Shown: piece by piece, positions 21,526 through 33,014 of the stretch
Numbering within the stretch: position 1 is the stretch's first letter
Layout of the letters: the number at the start of each line of letters is the position of its first letter
DNA from: Coccinella septempunctata
Lineage: Eukaryota > Arthropoda > Insecta > Coleoptera > Coccinellidae
DNA: 64,000 nucleotides
Reading direction: 5' to 3'
Assembly: GCF_907165205.1 (NCBI RefSeq)
Contig: NC_058191.1
Span: 18,602,501 to 18,666,500 of the forward strand
Program-made: the position numbers and the translations under genes
Notes under the pieces: model-generated
The model's input: only the letters and a program-made list of their open reading frames with translations
What the model was told of the DNA's origin: nothing
Databases searched by the model: none

Positions 21526-23440
21526 GGTTTGCTGGGATGGTCAATATAACCCTAACCTACATACAGATTATTTGAAATTTTATTCACTAAGTATATACTG
21601 AAAACCAAAAATTACTTTCATGAAAAAAATTCTCTTCAAAATGGTTAATTCTCAGATCAATAGAAGTGGAAGCACCAGAATTTTATGGAATTTGTATAAT
21701 GAGAATCTAAAAGAGTCTGTTCATTGGAGAGATCCTCAAGTTTTTCGTACATATTTTGTGGAATGAAACAGTAATGTAATACTGTAAACATGAACCAATG
21801 ATTGTGAAATAGGAAATGATTTCTTATTGTATACAGTAACTCATAAAAGAATAGCTCAATTCTAGATGAAGCATCAATCTTTTTTTTTACGGGCAGTTTT
21901 AAATTGAATTAAGTTATATTGCATATAAACTAATGAGCAGTGTTTTTCGGCAACTCAAATACTTCAACAACCTGCTTCCCCCTTCAAATTTTTATACCAC
22001 CTCGAAAATGCTTTTTGGTGTTGAAGTGCATAATAATCGAGAGTTCTTTTACGAAACTGTAAACTTTAACTGAATAATAATGTAACTTTTAAGCAAATTG
22101 TTCGAGGCCATTGCCATATTTATGTATTTTATGCATGCAGCTGTCTTCGAAGAAATTTTTCATTAGGTATTTGCCTCGGCTTTCCAAGATTTCATCTTTA
22201 ATTTTTCTTTCCAATGAATTGGGAACTGCTTGTAGGGCAGCAACTTTTTTCTTGAAGTACTGACGACTCACTCGTAATCTTAAATCGGTTTTCTGACGTC
22301 AATGAGCTGTTTTTTAATTTCTGTTCTCCGCTTGTCACCTGCAACAATTTTTCAACAGAAATTTTACTTCGAAATATGAGGTATTCTGATGACAGACATT
22401 TTCATTTAATAACCCATAAAAATAATGGGAATATCCGAGCATATTTGAATGGTCATTATTGTTATCATAATTACAGTAGTAGCATAATTTTTACATTGCC
22501 ATTGAAATACATTTTAGAAAAAAAAATCCTGAACTGGCATTGGTGTTTCTTGATGTTGTTCTATTTTCCTTCCATTTTCCTCAAAAACTCCAGTACTGAT
22601 GACAGGTTTGGCACAGTATTGGCTATAACTACAACATTATTAAAGCAATTAAAATCTCGTTCTACTGTTCATGTCGAAACCAGGAAGAATGTTTATACGA
22701 AAACGCATGGTATAATAAGAAAAAGAGAATCTACTATAAATTTTAATTTCACCACAAAACTAGAAGTAGTCAGAAATCAAAATTCCAAACAAAGCGATAT
22801 TCAGACAATAAAGCGAGTTAAATAAGTGGTAAACTACCTATCTTACCTCACTCGGGATGGCATCTTTTTTCAAATTTACGGTAAAAGTCGATTACCGATT
22901 ACTCTCATTATACTGAAGTCTGGAGTGTAAATTACAAGAGAAGTGTAAATTGTTTTCAAGACCCAGTGCAACTCTCCACAGCTGTCGTCTGGTTTCATTT
23001 CTGGGAAATCTACAATTGAAATCAATTATTTTATTGTATAAACTCAACATTTCAATGTAGGTGCAAATCATTAGATGGGATTCAAACAAAATTCGACCCT
23101 GGCGTCCCCTAACTCCCTCCCCTGATTTCATAAAGTCGTGAACTCAAACAAGAATAAAATATCAAAAACTTACCAGAATAAATAAATCGCTTTCCTCTTT
23201 CGTGTATAAATGCACTTTTATTTCAAACACACGTTTTTACGGCACATCGCTGCTTATTTTCCAAAATATTACGACGTGAAGGATTGAAATAATATTTTGA
23301 CAATTATAAATACACACGCCGTCTTAGAAATTAAGAAGCGATCAGGAGGGGAATACAAGCGAAAATTCATTTCATTGGTGTTTGCCTGCAGTGGGAATTA
23401 TTTGAAAAATGAACAGTCTGGAAAATAGCTTATGATCCAT
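21526..23440. other. No supported gene
   Basis: A plus-strand frame of 149 codons at 22376-22825 and a 60-codon minus frame ending near 22089 are present. Neither shows a domain, a repeat or a start context, and both are AT-rich, so I do not call them. Confidence 0.4.
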
Positions 23441-23617
23441 CTATTTAATCTATGGCCAGAATACTGTCTTCTGTCGATTTTACAATTTTCTTCGTTTTAC
23501 ACCACTCGTTAAAGGCTGCATACCTATTGTCATAAGCACTTTTAGATTTAGTGGGTAAGGGAGATTCTTTGGCGCTTCGGCTAAATTTTCTACGCTTTCT
23601 TCTACAGCACTATCCAT
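23441..23617 (-). pseudogene. Crypton-like tyrosine recombinase, N-terminal fragment
   Basis: From ATG 23617 the minus strand reads MDSAVEESVENLAEAP, then after a one-base shift LPTKSKSAYDNRYAAFNEWC and KTKKIVKSTEDSILAID, and stops at 23446. This resembles the core-binding start of the tyrosine-recombinase-like proteins common in insect genomes, which open with a KSKSxYxxxYxxFxxWC motif. The catalytic Arg, His and Tyr lie in the missing C-terminal part. Only about 55 codons are present. Confidence 0.5.
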
Positions 23618-23799
23618 TTTTTGGATTATTATGACGTTTGTCACAAAATTAAGAAATTAAACTACTTTGTTTACTAAGGTTGCCAAGGTCGCTGGTTACT
23701 AAGGTAAAAAAATCAAAAGCACACTCAATGTTCTTCAGTAATAAGATATTTCAAAAAATAAAATTTCTGCATTGCAGTCGAACATAAAGCTTTGTATGC

Positions 23800-23905
23800 A
23801 ACTCGTACATAATTAGGCTTTATGGACTTGCCCAAGTTATTGGCCTCGCTCGCTCTGCCATAAACTTTTGGACTTGTCCATAAAGACCTAATTTATGTAC
23901 TTGTT
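23800..23905. repeat. Imperfect hairpin
   Basis: GTACATAATTAGGCTTTATG at 23805 is mirrored by CATAAAGACCTAATTTATGT near 23880, with a 40 bp spacer. Likely a short MITE. Confidence 0.65.
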
Positions 23906-23924
23906 ACATAAATAGCTATTATCG

Positions 23925-24295
23925 AAGAAAACGTCAATATTCGCATGCGGCCCAGTACATGGACGATAAACACAGACAATGACCACATTGCGATTATCTG
24001 ATTTTATTTCGATCGCCGAGCATTCGAAAACATTGGGAATACTCATTCTTGCCAGATCTAAACGTTTCTTGCCATTGACATGCTCTTTACAGTAAATTGC
24101 GGAATCGCCGTGAAGCTAATTGTTTTGGATTTTTCCAATGCTTTGTGATGGCAACAATATTCGCGTTATTATTATGAGCGAACAATTCCAGCTCATTCAG
24201 ACTATTTCCTATAGACTGAACATTCTGATGGATTAGTACAAAATCATTTAAAATTCTCTTCTTCTTCTTGATAGATAGAGTAAAAAATTGTTAAT
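23925..24295 (-). pseudogene. Endonuclease domain fragment of a Jockey-like ORF2
   Basis: The minus strand reads VLIHQNVQSIGNSLNELELF near the start, matching the N-terminal block of APE-type endonucleases. After frame disturbances it continues with ECSAIEIKSDNRNVVIVCVYRP, the strand preceding the catalytic centre. This enzyme nicks target DNA. The fragment is cut at about 23925 and has at least one frameshift. It follows an ORF1 on the same strand. Confidence 0.6.
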
Positions 24296-24341
24296 CCTAC
24301 TACCTTCAGGCCAAATATCCCGGTGTTTCAACGCTTCAAAT

Positions 24342-25192
24342 TCACCAGAGGGGACACCGATCCAATTTTGTGTACTTGACTGAGAGACCATTCGCCACCA
24401 AATGCTGAGTCAGAATTTCTTCGCCCAACGATGGGTGTAAATTGCACACATGAATGTACTTAAAATTCGGAGCGGCCTCTATACTGATTTTCGCTCCCTT
24501 GCTGCTGCCAAGTGTGCTCTTATCCAATTTCTTTGATTTTCTCTTACTTTCAACCAGAGGGAAGTTTTCCTCGTCCATACAAATGTTGCTATTCAAGGCA
24601 CTATTATCAGAACGGACTAATGTATTGTTACAATCAATTTTCCTGGATTGGTCAATAAGTGCATATTACCCATTATTTTTCAGGGTGTTGTCTGGATTAA
24701 CTGTTTTGTTGGGTTTCTTTTGGGAATCAATTTTTTTCGATTCTTTAATAGAAGGAACTTTATCTGAATTTCCACTTCTATCTTGCATATTCAAATTTGA
24801 GGATGATCCTGTAGGTGCGGCAACATCGACTTTCAGACATTTCGGGTTCTGTTTATTTTCCAATAATTGAATTATTACGATTTTGTCGTGAATTGTTTTC
24901 TCCAATTCATTAATTATTCTTTTAGAATAATGTAATTCTATTTCCAATACCCTAATTTCGTTTTTCAGTGTTATCTCCGAAGTATTCCGATTTAGGTTAG
25001 GTTTACTAACTGGAATTTCTGGAACATCCTGGGAATTAGGGTGGACATCTTCTTCCACTCACTTCCACAAAATCACGAAGTTCTCGACTCACTGTTAGCC
25101 CTTTCGGAACAATTTTATTAACAATTATATCAATTAAATGTTCTTTTTTTAGTTTCGTCAACTCGGTAACGACATCTTCGTTCAGCGCCATC
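24342..25192 (-). pseudogene. ORF1 of the same Jockey-like element
   Basis: The frame starts at ATG 25192 with MALNEDVVTELTKLKKEHLI, shifts once near 25060 and runs on through a charged, coiled-coil-like stretch around LKNEIRVLEIELHYSKRIINEL. It stops near 24666 and continues to a final block FKYIHVCNLHPSLGEEILTQHL, RRM- or L1-ORF1-like in its spacing. ORF1 proteins package element RNA. No zinc knuckles are seen. The order ORF1 then endonuclease fits the 5' part of one element, cut off at 23925. Confidence 0.5.
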
Positions 25193-25343
25193 TCGCTTTA
25201 TATATCTGAATAATGAAACTCGAGTCGCATAACACTTAAATAGGTACTCATTTCATACCGTTGATGGTGGTGGGAATTCCATTGATTTTTACTCTTCTTC
25301 TTCTTCTTTTCTTTATCTTTTTCGCCAACAACACTACCTACTA

Positions 25344-25852
25344 CACTATTGGGACATAGGCAAGGGCAGATTGTTTGGACCAAAATATGGCGATAGGACC
25401 AAATATACCTCAATAAAATATTTCTGTGGAAAAATATAGAGGGCCTTAATTTTTTTTTTCGTTTTTGGCTAATAATTTCACAGTATATTTTTTCATCTGT
25501 TTTCAAAAAAACACAATTGAACAGTTCAGAGCATCGGAAGCGGATTTGAAGTAACGATTTATTTATTTTATTTCTTTATTTCGACGATAAAGCACAATTA
25601 AAAACAATGTAACATAAAAAGAAAAAACTTAAATTAAATGTTCCACGTGGCTTCCTCCAACTTCTATGCCTTTTCTAATTCTTTTGATAAAGGACTTTCG
25701 AACTTCGAAGGAAATATTATTCTGTCCCCTTATAAAAAATTCAACTCTAACGCCCTCTATCTTCTTCCACAGCAACATTTTATTGAGGTATATTTGGTCC
25801 TATCGCTATATTTTGGTCCAAACAATCTGCCCTCAGCCTATGTCCCAATAGT
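25344..25852. mobile_element. Non-coding element with about 115 bp inverted repeats
   Basis: The left arm (about 25344-25460) reads ATTGGGACATAGGCAAGGGC, and the right arm (about 25738-25852) is its inverse with few mismatches, including the shared GGACCAAATATACCTCAATA block. The 270 bp centre is AT-rich without a gene. The right flank continues into TGAATCACCCTGTATAG, a string often seen at ends of insect mariner-like elements. Confidence 0.75.
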
Positions 25853-25927
25853 TATGAATCACCCTGTATAGCACACAATATGTTGTCCCTCATTTCATCC
25901 AGCAAATCCATGATAATTCGAGTCATA

Positions 25928-26260
25928 TATTAGGTAACAAGTCCGGCCCTTGCGGTCGGACCTTTCAAGAATCAGAGCGGTCGCTAGGTTCTGGAACGAC
26001 GGCGAAGGCACGGGAATGTTTCCGGCGCCTATATAAGCCCAGCGGAGGAGCAGGTAGGAAAGTAAAGTTATAGTTCACAGTGCGAGCGACTACTGGAAAT
26101 ATATACGAGTGGAAATAAATAGTAGTGACATAATTAGTTTGTGAGTTATAGGTGTTTTAAGTGTAAATGAATCATTTTAATCAGTCGGACGTTTTAATTC
26201 AGCGAAGAACAGGTTACAATTATATCGTACTAATTTCGTGAGTACCGAGTGGGAGAGGTA
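25928..26260 (+). promoter_or_regulatory. GC-rich promoter-like segment with heat-shock elements
   Basis: Within an AT-rich surrounding, this stretch has two perfect TTCnnGAA heat-shock elements (TTCAAGAA at 25964-25971 and TTCTGGAA at 25989-25996), the palindrome GGAATGTTTCC at about 26013 and a TATATAAG box at 26030-26037. Downstream is an A-rich leader and a good splice donor, GAG|GTAAGA, at about 26258. It could be a host promoter with a non-coding first exon, or a retrotransposon LTR. No convincing coding sequence follows, so the gene served is unknown. Confidence 0.4.
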
Positions 26261-27576
26261 AGAGGGGAAAATCAGCTGGTTTAGAGGTTTGGGAATTTTC
26301 TGTTTCTACGAAAACCGCCGCACGTCCATGTCCTCGAAAAATGCGAAAAGAAAGACGAATAACCGGAGCATAGGCACGTGCTACTCTCGACTCGAAAAAC
26401 GACTAGAAAATACGAGAAAAAAGCTTCAGAAATTCGAATTTTTCAACACGAATGTAAACGCATCCAGCTTCACTTGGGGCCTGTTGCCGTTTCTTATCAC
26501 TCGAATCGATAAGGTTCATTTTAGCACAACACCCAAGGGAGATCAGCACATCAGCTGACATTAACGTAACCTATGTTCCTAAATTCAGTCATCAGCTGAC
26601 CCAGATTTGTACTTTTATATTTCAGTTAGACCTAAAACTGCAATAATATCAACTTCGAGTCTTTCTTATTTTCACTGCCCAACAATTTTTCTCCATGCCA
26701 GTTATGTACAGTAAGTTCAAAATGAGGATCTTTCAAAATTACTACATTGAGAGGTTATGTTGAGTTTCGTAAACAATTGAATTGACTCATTTAATGATAT
26801 TTAAGATATAGAAACATCTTGAGTAAGTAAAGGGTTTATGCACTCTCAGGTAGGAGTTTTCAGGTATCTATCAAAGAAAAATTTGTTCAAGGAAAATTTA
26901 TCTAAGGAAAATTATTAAATGTTATGATATATTCTCTATCCTGAAATCTAAAATGCATTGATTTTGAAAATCACGGCTCATTGAATTTTTAAACTGTTAC
27001 GTTCTAACATTTCCAAATTGATATATGAATAAGACTATTGTCCTGATGGAACCATATTTGTTTTTCCGCCGACCTCTTAATAATAGCACGGTTTAACGTA
27101 CACGAAATTGGCTGTTAATGAATCCTTTTATTGGTTAATTTCCTATTAATGCATTATTGTCATGGGTAATCGAACATAGAAGTATTCAGCAGCTTCCCAA
27201 ATAACTGTTCTATTTGTATGTCGCATTGATTTTCGTAGTACCTAGCTGGTGAATTGGGAATAGATGAATTGTGGAGGTTGCAGAAAAATTGTGATGGTTA
27301 GAGAGTAATCAATATATCTATGTACTACAACTCCAGCTCCACACATTCTTCAACAGATACTATAGGGAACGATATCAATGTGATTTACTAAAAATGTCAC
27401 AACACGAATATACCCTGTATGGACTTCTCGAATTGTTCGATCGGTCGCATAAATATCAACATACCTATATGAACATAGAAAATTGATAAGGTGTCAAATT
27501 TGACTAGGTATCGATAGAAAATTTTTCAATCAAGAATTCAAATTCAATTCAAAATGTGGTCGACGGAAAAATTTTG
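26261..27576. other. No gene seen
   Basis: An 89-codon frame at 26289-26558 lacks any recognisable feature. The rest is AT-rich without repeats that I can identify. Confidence 0.45.
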
Positions 27577-27781
27577 TAATCAACTCGTTTATTAGATTCG
27601 CGTTACAGCTGTGCTAGAGAGTACACGTGTGTTTATCTGCGAGTTAAATTATCTCTCCAACACTCATCTGTTTTAACGTAAGTAAATATTTTATTTTATT
27701 CATAAAATTCAGTGAATAATTCTCCTACTGAAATTATTGACATCAATAAGGTTGTCCATTGGACAACTATAAAATAAAATC

Positions 27782-28930
27782 ATGGACCAGCCTACAGCAG
27801 AAACAATGAATATAAAGAATTCTTGGCAAACTGTCAAAAAACGAAAACGCTCGTGCCTTTCTCCTGAGATTCTCGAAAATCCTAAAATCAGCACACGAAA
27901 TAGATTTCAGTATCTCAACAATGAATCAAACGATACAAATAACACACAAACATCTGAAAGAGTCTACAAACCACCACCAATTTTTATACATGGTGTTACA
28001 AATTATAACGAAATGATTGAAAAACTATCTGATGCAATTGCTAACGAACAGTTCTATTCCAAAACCCTATCTAACAATATCGTTAAGATAAATGTAAACT
28101 AACCGGAAACATACAGAAGTTTAGTTCGATTTCTACGGGAGGAAAATATCATTTTTCACACATACCAAATCAAGCAAGAAAGAGCTTATAGGATTGTTAT
28201 CCGGCATTTACATTCCACCGTTCCTACTGATGCAATAAAAGATGAAATTGAAAAATCGGGACACAAAGCCAGAAACATAATGAATATAAGAGATAAAATA
28301 TCGAAACTTCCGCTTCCTCTATTCTTTGTAGATTTAGAACCCCAAGAATACAACAAGGATATTTACAAAGTAGAATTCATTTCGAACATGAAAATAACTA
28401 TAGAACCACCACGGAAAAAGCGAGAAATTATACAATGCACTCGATGCCAAGAGTATGGACATTCAAGAAGTTACTGTAATAGGCCATTTATGTGTGTCAA
28501 ATGCGGTAACCAACATGACTCCAGAATGTGTGCAAAACCAAAATCAACTCCAGCTAAATGTGCATTATGTGAAGGTGATCATCCAGCTAATTATAAAGGA
28601 TGTCAAGTATACAAACTCCTTTCAAGATCGAAAAATCAAAAACCAACAACAGCACAACAATTGAGGAAAGAAGAAAACCAAGAATGTAGTGGCGCAAACG
28701 ATCAGCAAACCAACATCCCTAATTCACCAAGGTCGAGAGGAAGAACATATTCTCAAGTTCTACAAACACAAAACGAATACCCTATTATGCAGAGCTCTGA
28801 ATCGGATTCGCTAAAATCAATGATGGAAAGTTTTCTATCAGACTTCAAATCCATGATTACTCAAATGATGAATCAGAATCAAACCATCCTCAATCTTCTA
28901 ACTACTCTTGTGAGCTTTAAAAATGGCTAA
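27782..28930 (+). pseudogene. Jockey copy D ORF1 (gag-like), one in-frame stop
   Basis: From ATG 27782 (MDQPTAETMNIKNSWQTV) the frame spans 382 codons to the TAA ending at 28930, broken by a TAA at 28100-28102. The middle has the region preceding C2HC knuckles found in Jockey gag proteins. Three knuckles follow: CTRCQEYGHSRSYC, CVKCGNQHDSRMC and CALCEGDHPANYKGC. The C-terminus is polar and may form a helix. The protein would bind element RNA in ribonucleoprotein particles. Apart from the one stop it looks intact. Confidence 0.9.
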
Positions 28931-31245
28931 GTTAATTAGAATAGCTTCCTGGAACGCTAATGGCCTTCCAAATCACAAAAATGAATTATCAATATTCATA
29001 AATACATACAAAATAGACATAATGTTAATATCAGAAACTCACTTCACCGAAAAGACATTTTTCCACTTACCACAATTCAAGATATACTCAACGGAACATC
29101 CTGATGGTCGAGCACATGGAGGTTCAGCAATACTTATTCGAGACAGTCTGAAGCACCATACACTCACTAACTACATAACAAAGGAGATTCAAGCGACAAA
29201 CATAAGAGTGTTCACAGAATCGTGGAGTTTTGATATATCTGGCATATATTCACCACCTCGACACAACATATCTGAAATTCAATATAAGACATTCTTCCAA
29301 AATTTTAAACAACGATTTTTAGTTGGGGGAGATTGGAACGCAAAACATAATCACTGGGGATCAAGATTAATTAATCCAAAAGGACGCAACCTAATAAAAA
29401 TTATTATGGACAAAAATTATGGAGTAATCTCATCAGGCAAACCAACATACTGGCCAACTGACCCAAACAAAATTCCTGATCTACTAGACTTCTTTGTTTC
29501 AAATGGCATCAGCAATAATTATATCAATATAGAATCGACTTCAGACCTATCATCTGATCATACACCCATTTTGATAACTCTCAGTACGTCAGCAATATTT
29601 AAAAAGAATAAGCCTACACTTACAACGGGCAAAACAAATTGGGAATTATTCAGGGAAATATTGACTAGAGATATCACACTTGATATCAATCTACAACAAC
29701 CAGAAGACTTGGAAATTGCTTCAAACTATATAACAGAAATGATTCAAAAAGCAGCTTGGGAAAGCACACCGCCTACAACAAGAAAAAATAATTTCGAAAC
29801 AGAAGTGCCCCTGCAAATCAGAGAATTATTGACCGAGAAAAGAAGAGCGAGAAATAGATGGCAAAGATCACGTAATCCCATTGACAAGACGATATACAAT
29901 CGACAAAATTCCAGAATCATCTCCAACAGATCGATGATAATAACGACCACAACATCTGGAAAGCCACAAAGAAGCTGAAAAGACCCATAACAAGAAAACC
30001 TCCTATTAAAACACCCAACGGAGAATGGGCAAAATCAGATGAGGAAAAAGTGAACACCTTTGCCACCCATCTTAATCAAGTTTTCTCCCCAAATCACCCA
30101 CAACCGAACAATAGTGAAGAAGAAATCGACACATTTCTGGATGCTGCCTGCCAAATGTCTCTCCCCATTAAACCCTTCACACCTAGAGAAGTATGGCAAG
30201 AAATCAGAAAACTTAAAAATAAAAAAGCACCAGGATACGACCTCATTACTGCAGAAATATTGAAAAAACTACCGAAAAAGGGAATAGCTCTCCTTGTTAA
30301 AATTTTCAACAGAATGATGAGCCTCTCATACTTTCCCACTATGTGGAAATATGCTGAGATAATAATGATACATAAGGCGAATAAACCCGAAAATGATGTG
30401 AAATCTTATAGACCCATAAGTCTCTTACCAGTTATTGGAAAACTTTTCGAAAAACTACTACTAAAACGACTGAAAAGCGATATAAACTTGCAAGACAATA
30501 CCAGACCATCAACATGGATTTAGACAAAACCACTCAACAGCTCACCAAATTCATCGCATAGTTAACAGAATTTCCACCAGTATTGAAGAAAACAAATTCT
30601 GTTCAGCTGTCTTTCTGGACTCGTCTCAGGCATTTGATAAGGTATGGCATAAAGGTCTCCTGTATAAATTGAAAAAACTACTTCCACAACCGTACTTCCT
30701 TATGCTAAAATCTTATTTAGCAAATCGACATTTTGCGGTCAAATTCGAAGATGCGATATCAAACCCCCATCAAATTAGATCAGGAGTTCCTCAAGGAAGC
30801 ATACTTGGACCAATCCTATACCTCATTTATACATCTGACCTACCAACAAATCAGAACACCACGATACTGTACCATGTACTGGCTCATAGGCAGAAAGTCA
30901 AAATTATCTATTGAAAATAAAGTTCTGATATATAAGGCAATAATCAAACCAATATGGACCTACGGCATTCAATTTTGGGGATGCGCAAAACCATCGAATA
31001 CGGGAATTATTCAGAGAACCCAATCAAAAATACTCCGCTCTATAACAGATGCCCCTTGGTACGTCTCCAATCTTACAATTCATAACGATCTAGGAATACC
31101 ATTAATTACAGAAGAAATCAGAAATCGTTTCAACCGATATCAGCAGAACCTGCAAGGTCACGAAAACAACCTCATTAATCAACTAACTGAGAATCCATTC
31201 AACATAAGAAGATTGAAGAGAACTTGGCCAGTTGACTTGAATTGA
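28923..31245 (+). pseudogene. Jockey copy D ORF2 (endonuclease-RT), broken
   Basis: ATG 28923 overlaps the end of ORF1 by eight bases. The APE endonuclease is complete: IASWNANGLPNHK, LISETHF with the catalytic Glu, VGGDWNAKHNHWG and SSDHTPILI with the final Asp-His. A frameshift near 29970 precedes the RT, which shows KKAPGYDLITAEIL, SYRPISLLPVIGK, then after another shift at about 30520 FLDSSQAFDKVWHKG and SGVPQGSILGPILY. At about 30865 the sequence jumps from just before the YADD site to WLIGRKSKLSIENK, so the active-site strand is deleted. The C-terminal domain ends at 31245 with RRLKRTWPVDLN. Confidence 0.9.
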
Positions 31246-31484
31246 AAATATAGTAAAGAAGAATATTAATAGGTTAATATCTTCAACATGTCAGTACATT
31301 CATCACGTTTGCTCAATACTTTATAGAAGTAGATTGTAAACCTCAATAAAGAGCTATAACAAAAAAAAAAAAAACTCGTTTATTAATTGAGCGATTAATG
31401 ATCTCGAACATTAACGTGCTCGCTACGCTCACACGTTAAAATATCTCAATCATTAATCGCTTTTATTAATAACCTAGTTGATTA

Positions 31485-31759
31485 AATAACTATTAATACA
31501 TACAACGCATGATCCTCCTCGAATTAATGTTATTTCCTCAAGTCATATAATCGTATTTTTTCTCCCGACCGATCTCTCATATCAATGCTGCAGTCGGTTA
31601 TTTTAGTTTCTCTTATTCATAATAGTATAGCGAACCGAATAATTATCAAATTACCTAAGTTTAAGAAAGGAAAAGACTCATTTCATACCAAAGATTATAG
31701 ATCATGTTTTATAATCCCTGATTTCATTATTGATTTTCATATTACGATGACGCTCATAT
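31485..31759. other. No gene seen
   Basis: AT-rich spacer between the palindromic element and the diverged repeats. Confidence 0.4.
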
Positions 31760-32640
31760 TCCTCCTGTTTTTCAAGTTCAGAATGACCGTCCAAGAAAGT
31801 TGGTGTATAGAGGGATGCATCAGAATGTACTCATAAACAATTTTGTTTCATTCTGATAGCCCTAGAACCCCACCTCCAAAGATCAAAATGAACCGATATT
31901 CTGTTTTTTTTATTCTATTCAGAATGTTTCAAGGATTCCTTCTATAGAAGATGAGTCAGTTCAAAATGATCGTCCGAGAAAATTGGTTGTTAAAGTACAT
32001 AGAGGGATGACTTGAATATACTAACATAATTTTTTTGTTCATACTACAGCTTCGAAGATCGAAATGAACTATTCATTCTACGATGAGGCGCCTATTCCTC
32101 ATTTTTCAAGTTCAGAATGGCCGATCAAGAAAATTGGTGGATAGAGGAATGTATCAGAATGTACTCAGAAAAAAATTTTGTTTCATTCTGACAGCCCTAG
32201 AACGCCAACCCCAACGATCAAATGAACCGATTTTTTTCTATTCATAATGTTTTAAGGATTCCTTCTCCAGAAGATAGATCAGTTCAAAACATCCGGCCAA
32301 GGAAATTGATGGGAAACCAAAATATCCCTAACATGATTTTTTTTGTTCATACCAGAGCTCCGAAGATCAAAGTGAACTATTCAGTCTGTGATGACGTGCA
32401 TATATACTTCAAAAATGAGGGATTTTTCAAGTTCAAAATGGCCGGTCAAGAAAGTGGTGGATAAATGAATGTATCAGAATGTTCTCAGAAAAACCACCTC
32501 CAATGATGAAAATGAATCGATAATCTTTTTACGATAGAGCGCATTTTCCTCTTTTTTTCCAAAATTTGAAATGGCCATCCAAGAAAATTGATGGAATGGG
32601 TGCATTGCGAAATAAATTTTCTTGGCCATTTTAAATTTTC
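31760..32640. repeat. Diverged tandem repeats of about 325 bp
   Basis: Landmarks such as CAAGTTCAGAATGGCCGATC recur at about 31776, 32108 and 32428 (spacings 332 and 320), each followed by AAGAAAATTGGTGGATAGAG and, in the first two, by TTTCATTCTGAYAGCCCTAG. A related half-unit in inverse orientation runs to about 32640. Identity is moderate, so the array is old. Confidence 0.65.
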
Positions 32641-32806
32641 AAAACAAAAAAAAAGGATCATACTCCCGATCGTAAAATGAATGAAGAGTTAGAGCTCTAG
32701 CGCTGTCAGAAAGAAATAGAAATTTTTATGAGTAAATCTGATACATTTCTCTATCAATTTTATTGGCCAGCCGTTTATAACATTCGAAAAAATATGAGGA
32801 ACATGA

Positions 32807-33014
32807 GGTCCTTTCGTTTGCATAAAAAGTGTAGCACTTTTCTACACTCGATTTTAGTATTCGTTTGCTGATTGAATTAACACTAGTGTAGAGGAGGTGT
32901 AGTTTATCTACATCTCCTTTTGGCTATGTGTAGATAAACTACACCTCCTCTACACTGGTGTAAATCAAATCGAGAGTAGAAAAGTGCTACACTTTTTATG
33001 CAAACGAATGGACC
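32807..33014. mobile_element. MITE of about 208 bp, nearly a full palindrome
   Basis: The ends GGTCCTTTCGTTTGCATAAA and TTTATGCAAACGAATGGACC are inverse copies, and the arms continue through GTGTAGCACTTTTCTAC. An inner palindrome, TGTAGAGGAGGTGTAGTTTA and its inverse, meets near 32935. The left arm has an extra 20-25 bp. There is no coding capacity. Confidence 0.8.

Larger units (their letters stand above)
27595..31373 (+). mobile_element. Jockey-type retrotransposon copy D, both ends intact, internally deleted
   Basis: The element is flanked by the 12 bp repeat ACTCGTTTATTA (27583-27594 and 31374-31385). It starts GATTCGCGTTACAGCTG and ends in an AATAAA signal at about 31345 and a polyA tail at about 31360-31373. 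It carries ORF1 and ORF2 in the usual order with an 8-base overlap. The RT has lost its catalytic YADD segment, so this copy is dead although its ends and duplication are perfect. Confidence 0.93.
27577..31484. repeat. Palindromic element of about 117 bp split by Jockey copy D
   Basis: The outer arm TAATCAACTCGTTTATTA at 27577-27594 and the sequence after the Jockey insertion (31374-31484) together form an imperfect palindrome. The inner arm GCGATTAATGATCTCGAACA is mirrored by TCAATCATTAATCGC, and the outer arm by TTATTAATAACCTAGTTGATTA. The centre is CTCGCTACGCTCA. Coordinates include the inserted Jockey element. Confidence 0.7.

Noticed and set aside
22376..22825. 149-codon plus-strand frame
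   Set aside because: AT-rich, no domain, no promoter or splice context; it could be chance.
25198..25506. 102-codon minus-strand frame upstream of the Jockey-like ORF1
   Set aside because: Most of it lies in the inverted-repeat element at 25344-25852 and it has no similarity to ORF1 proteins.
26289..26558. 89-codon frame after the heat-shock-like promoter
   Set aside because: No domain or coding bias. It begins inside what may be an intron after the splice donor.
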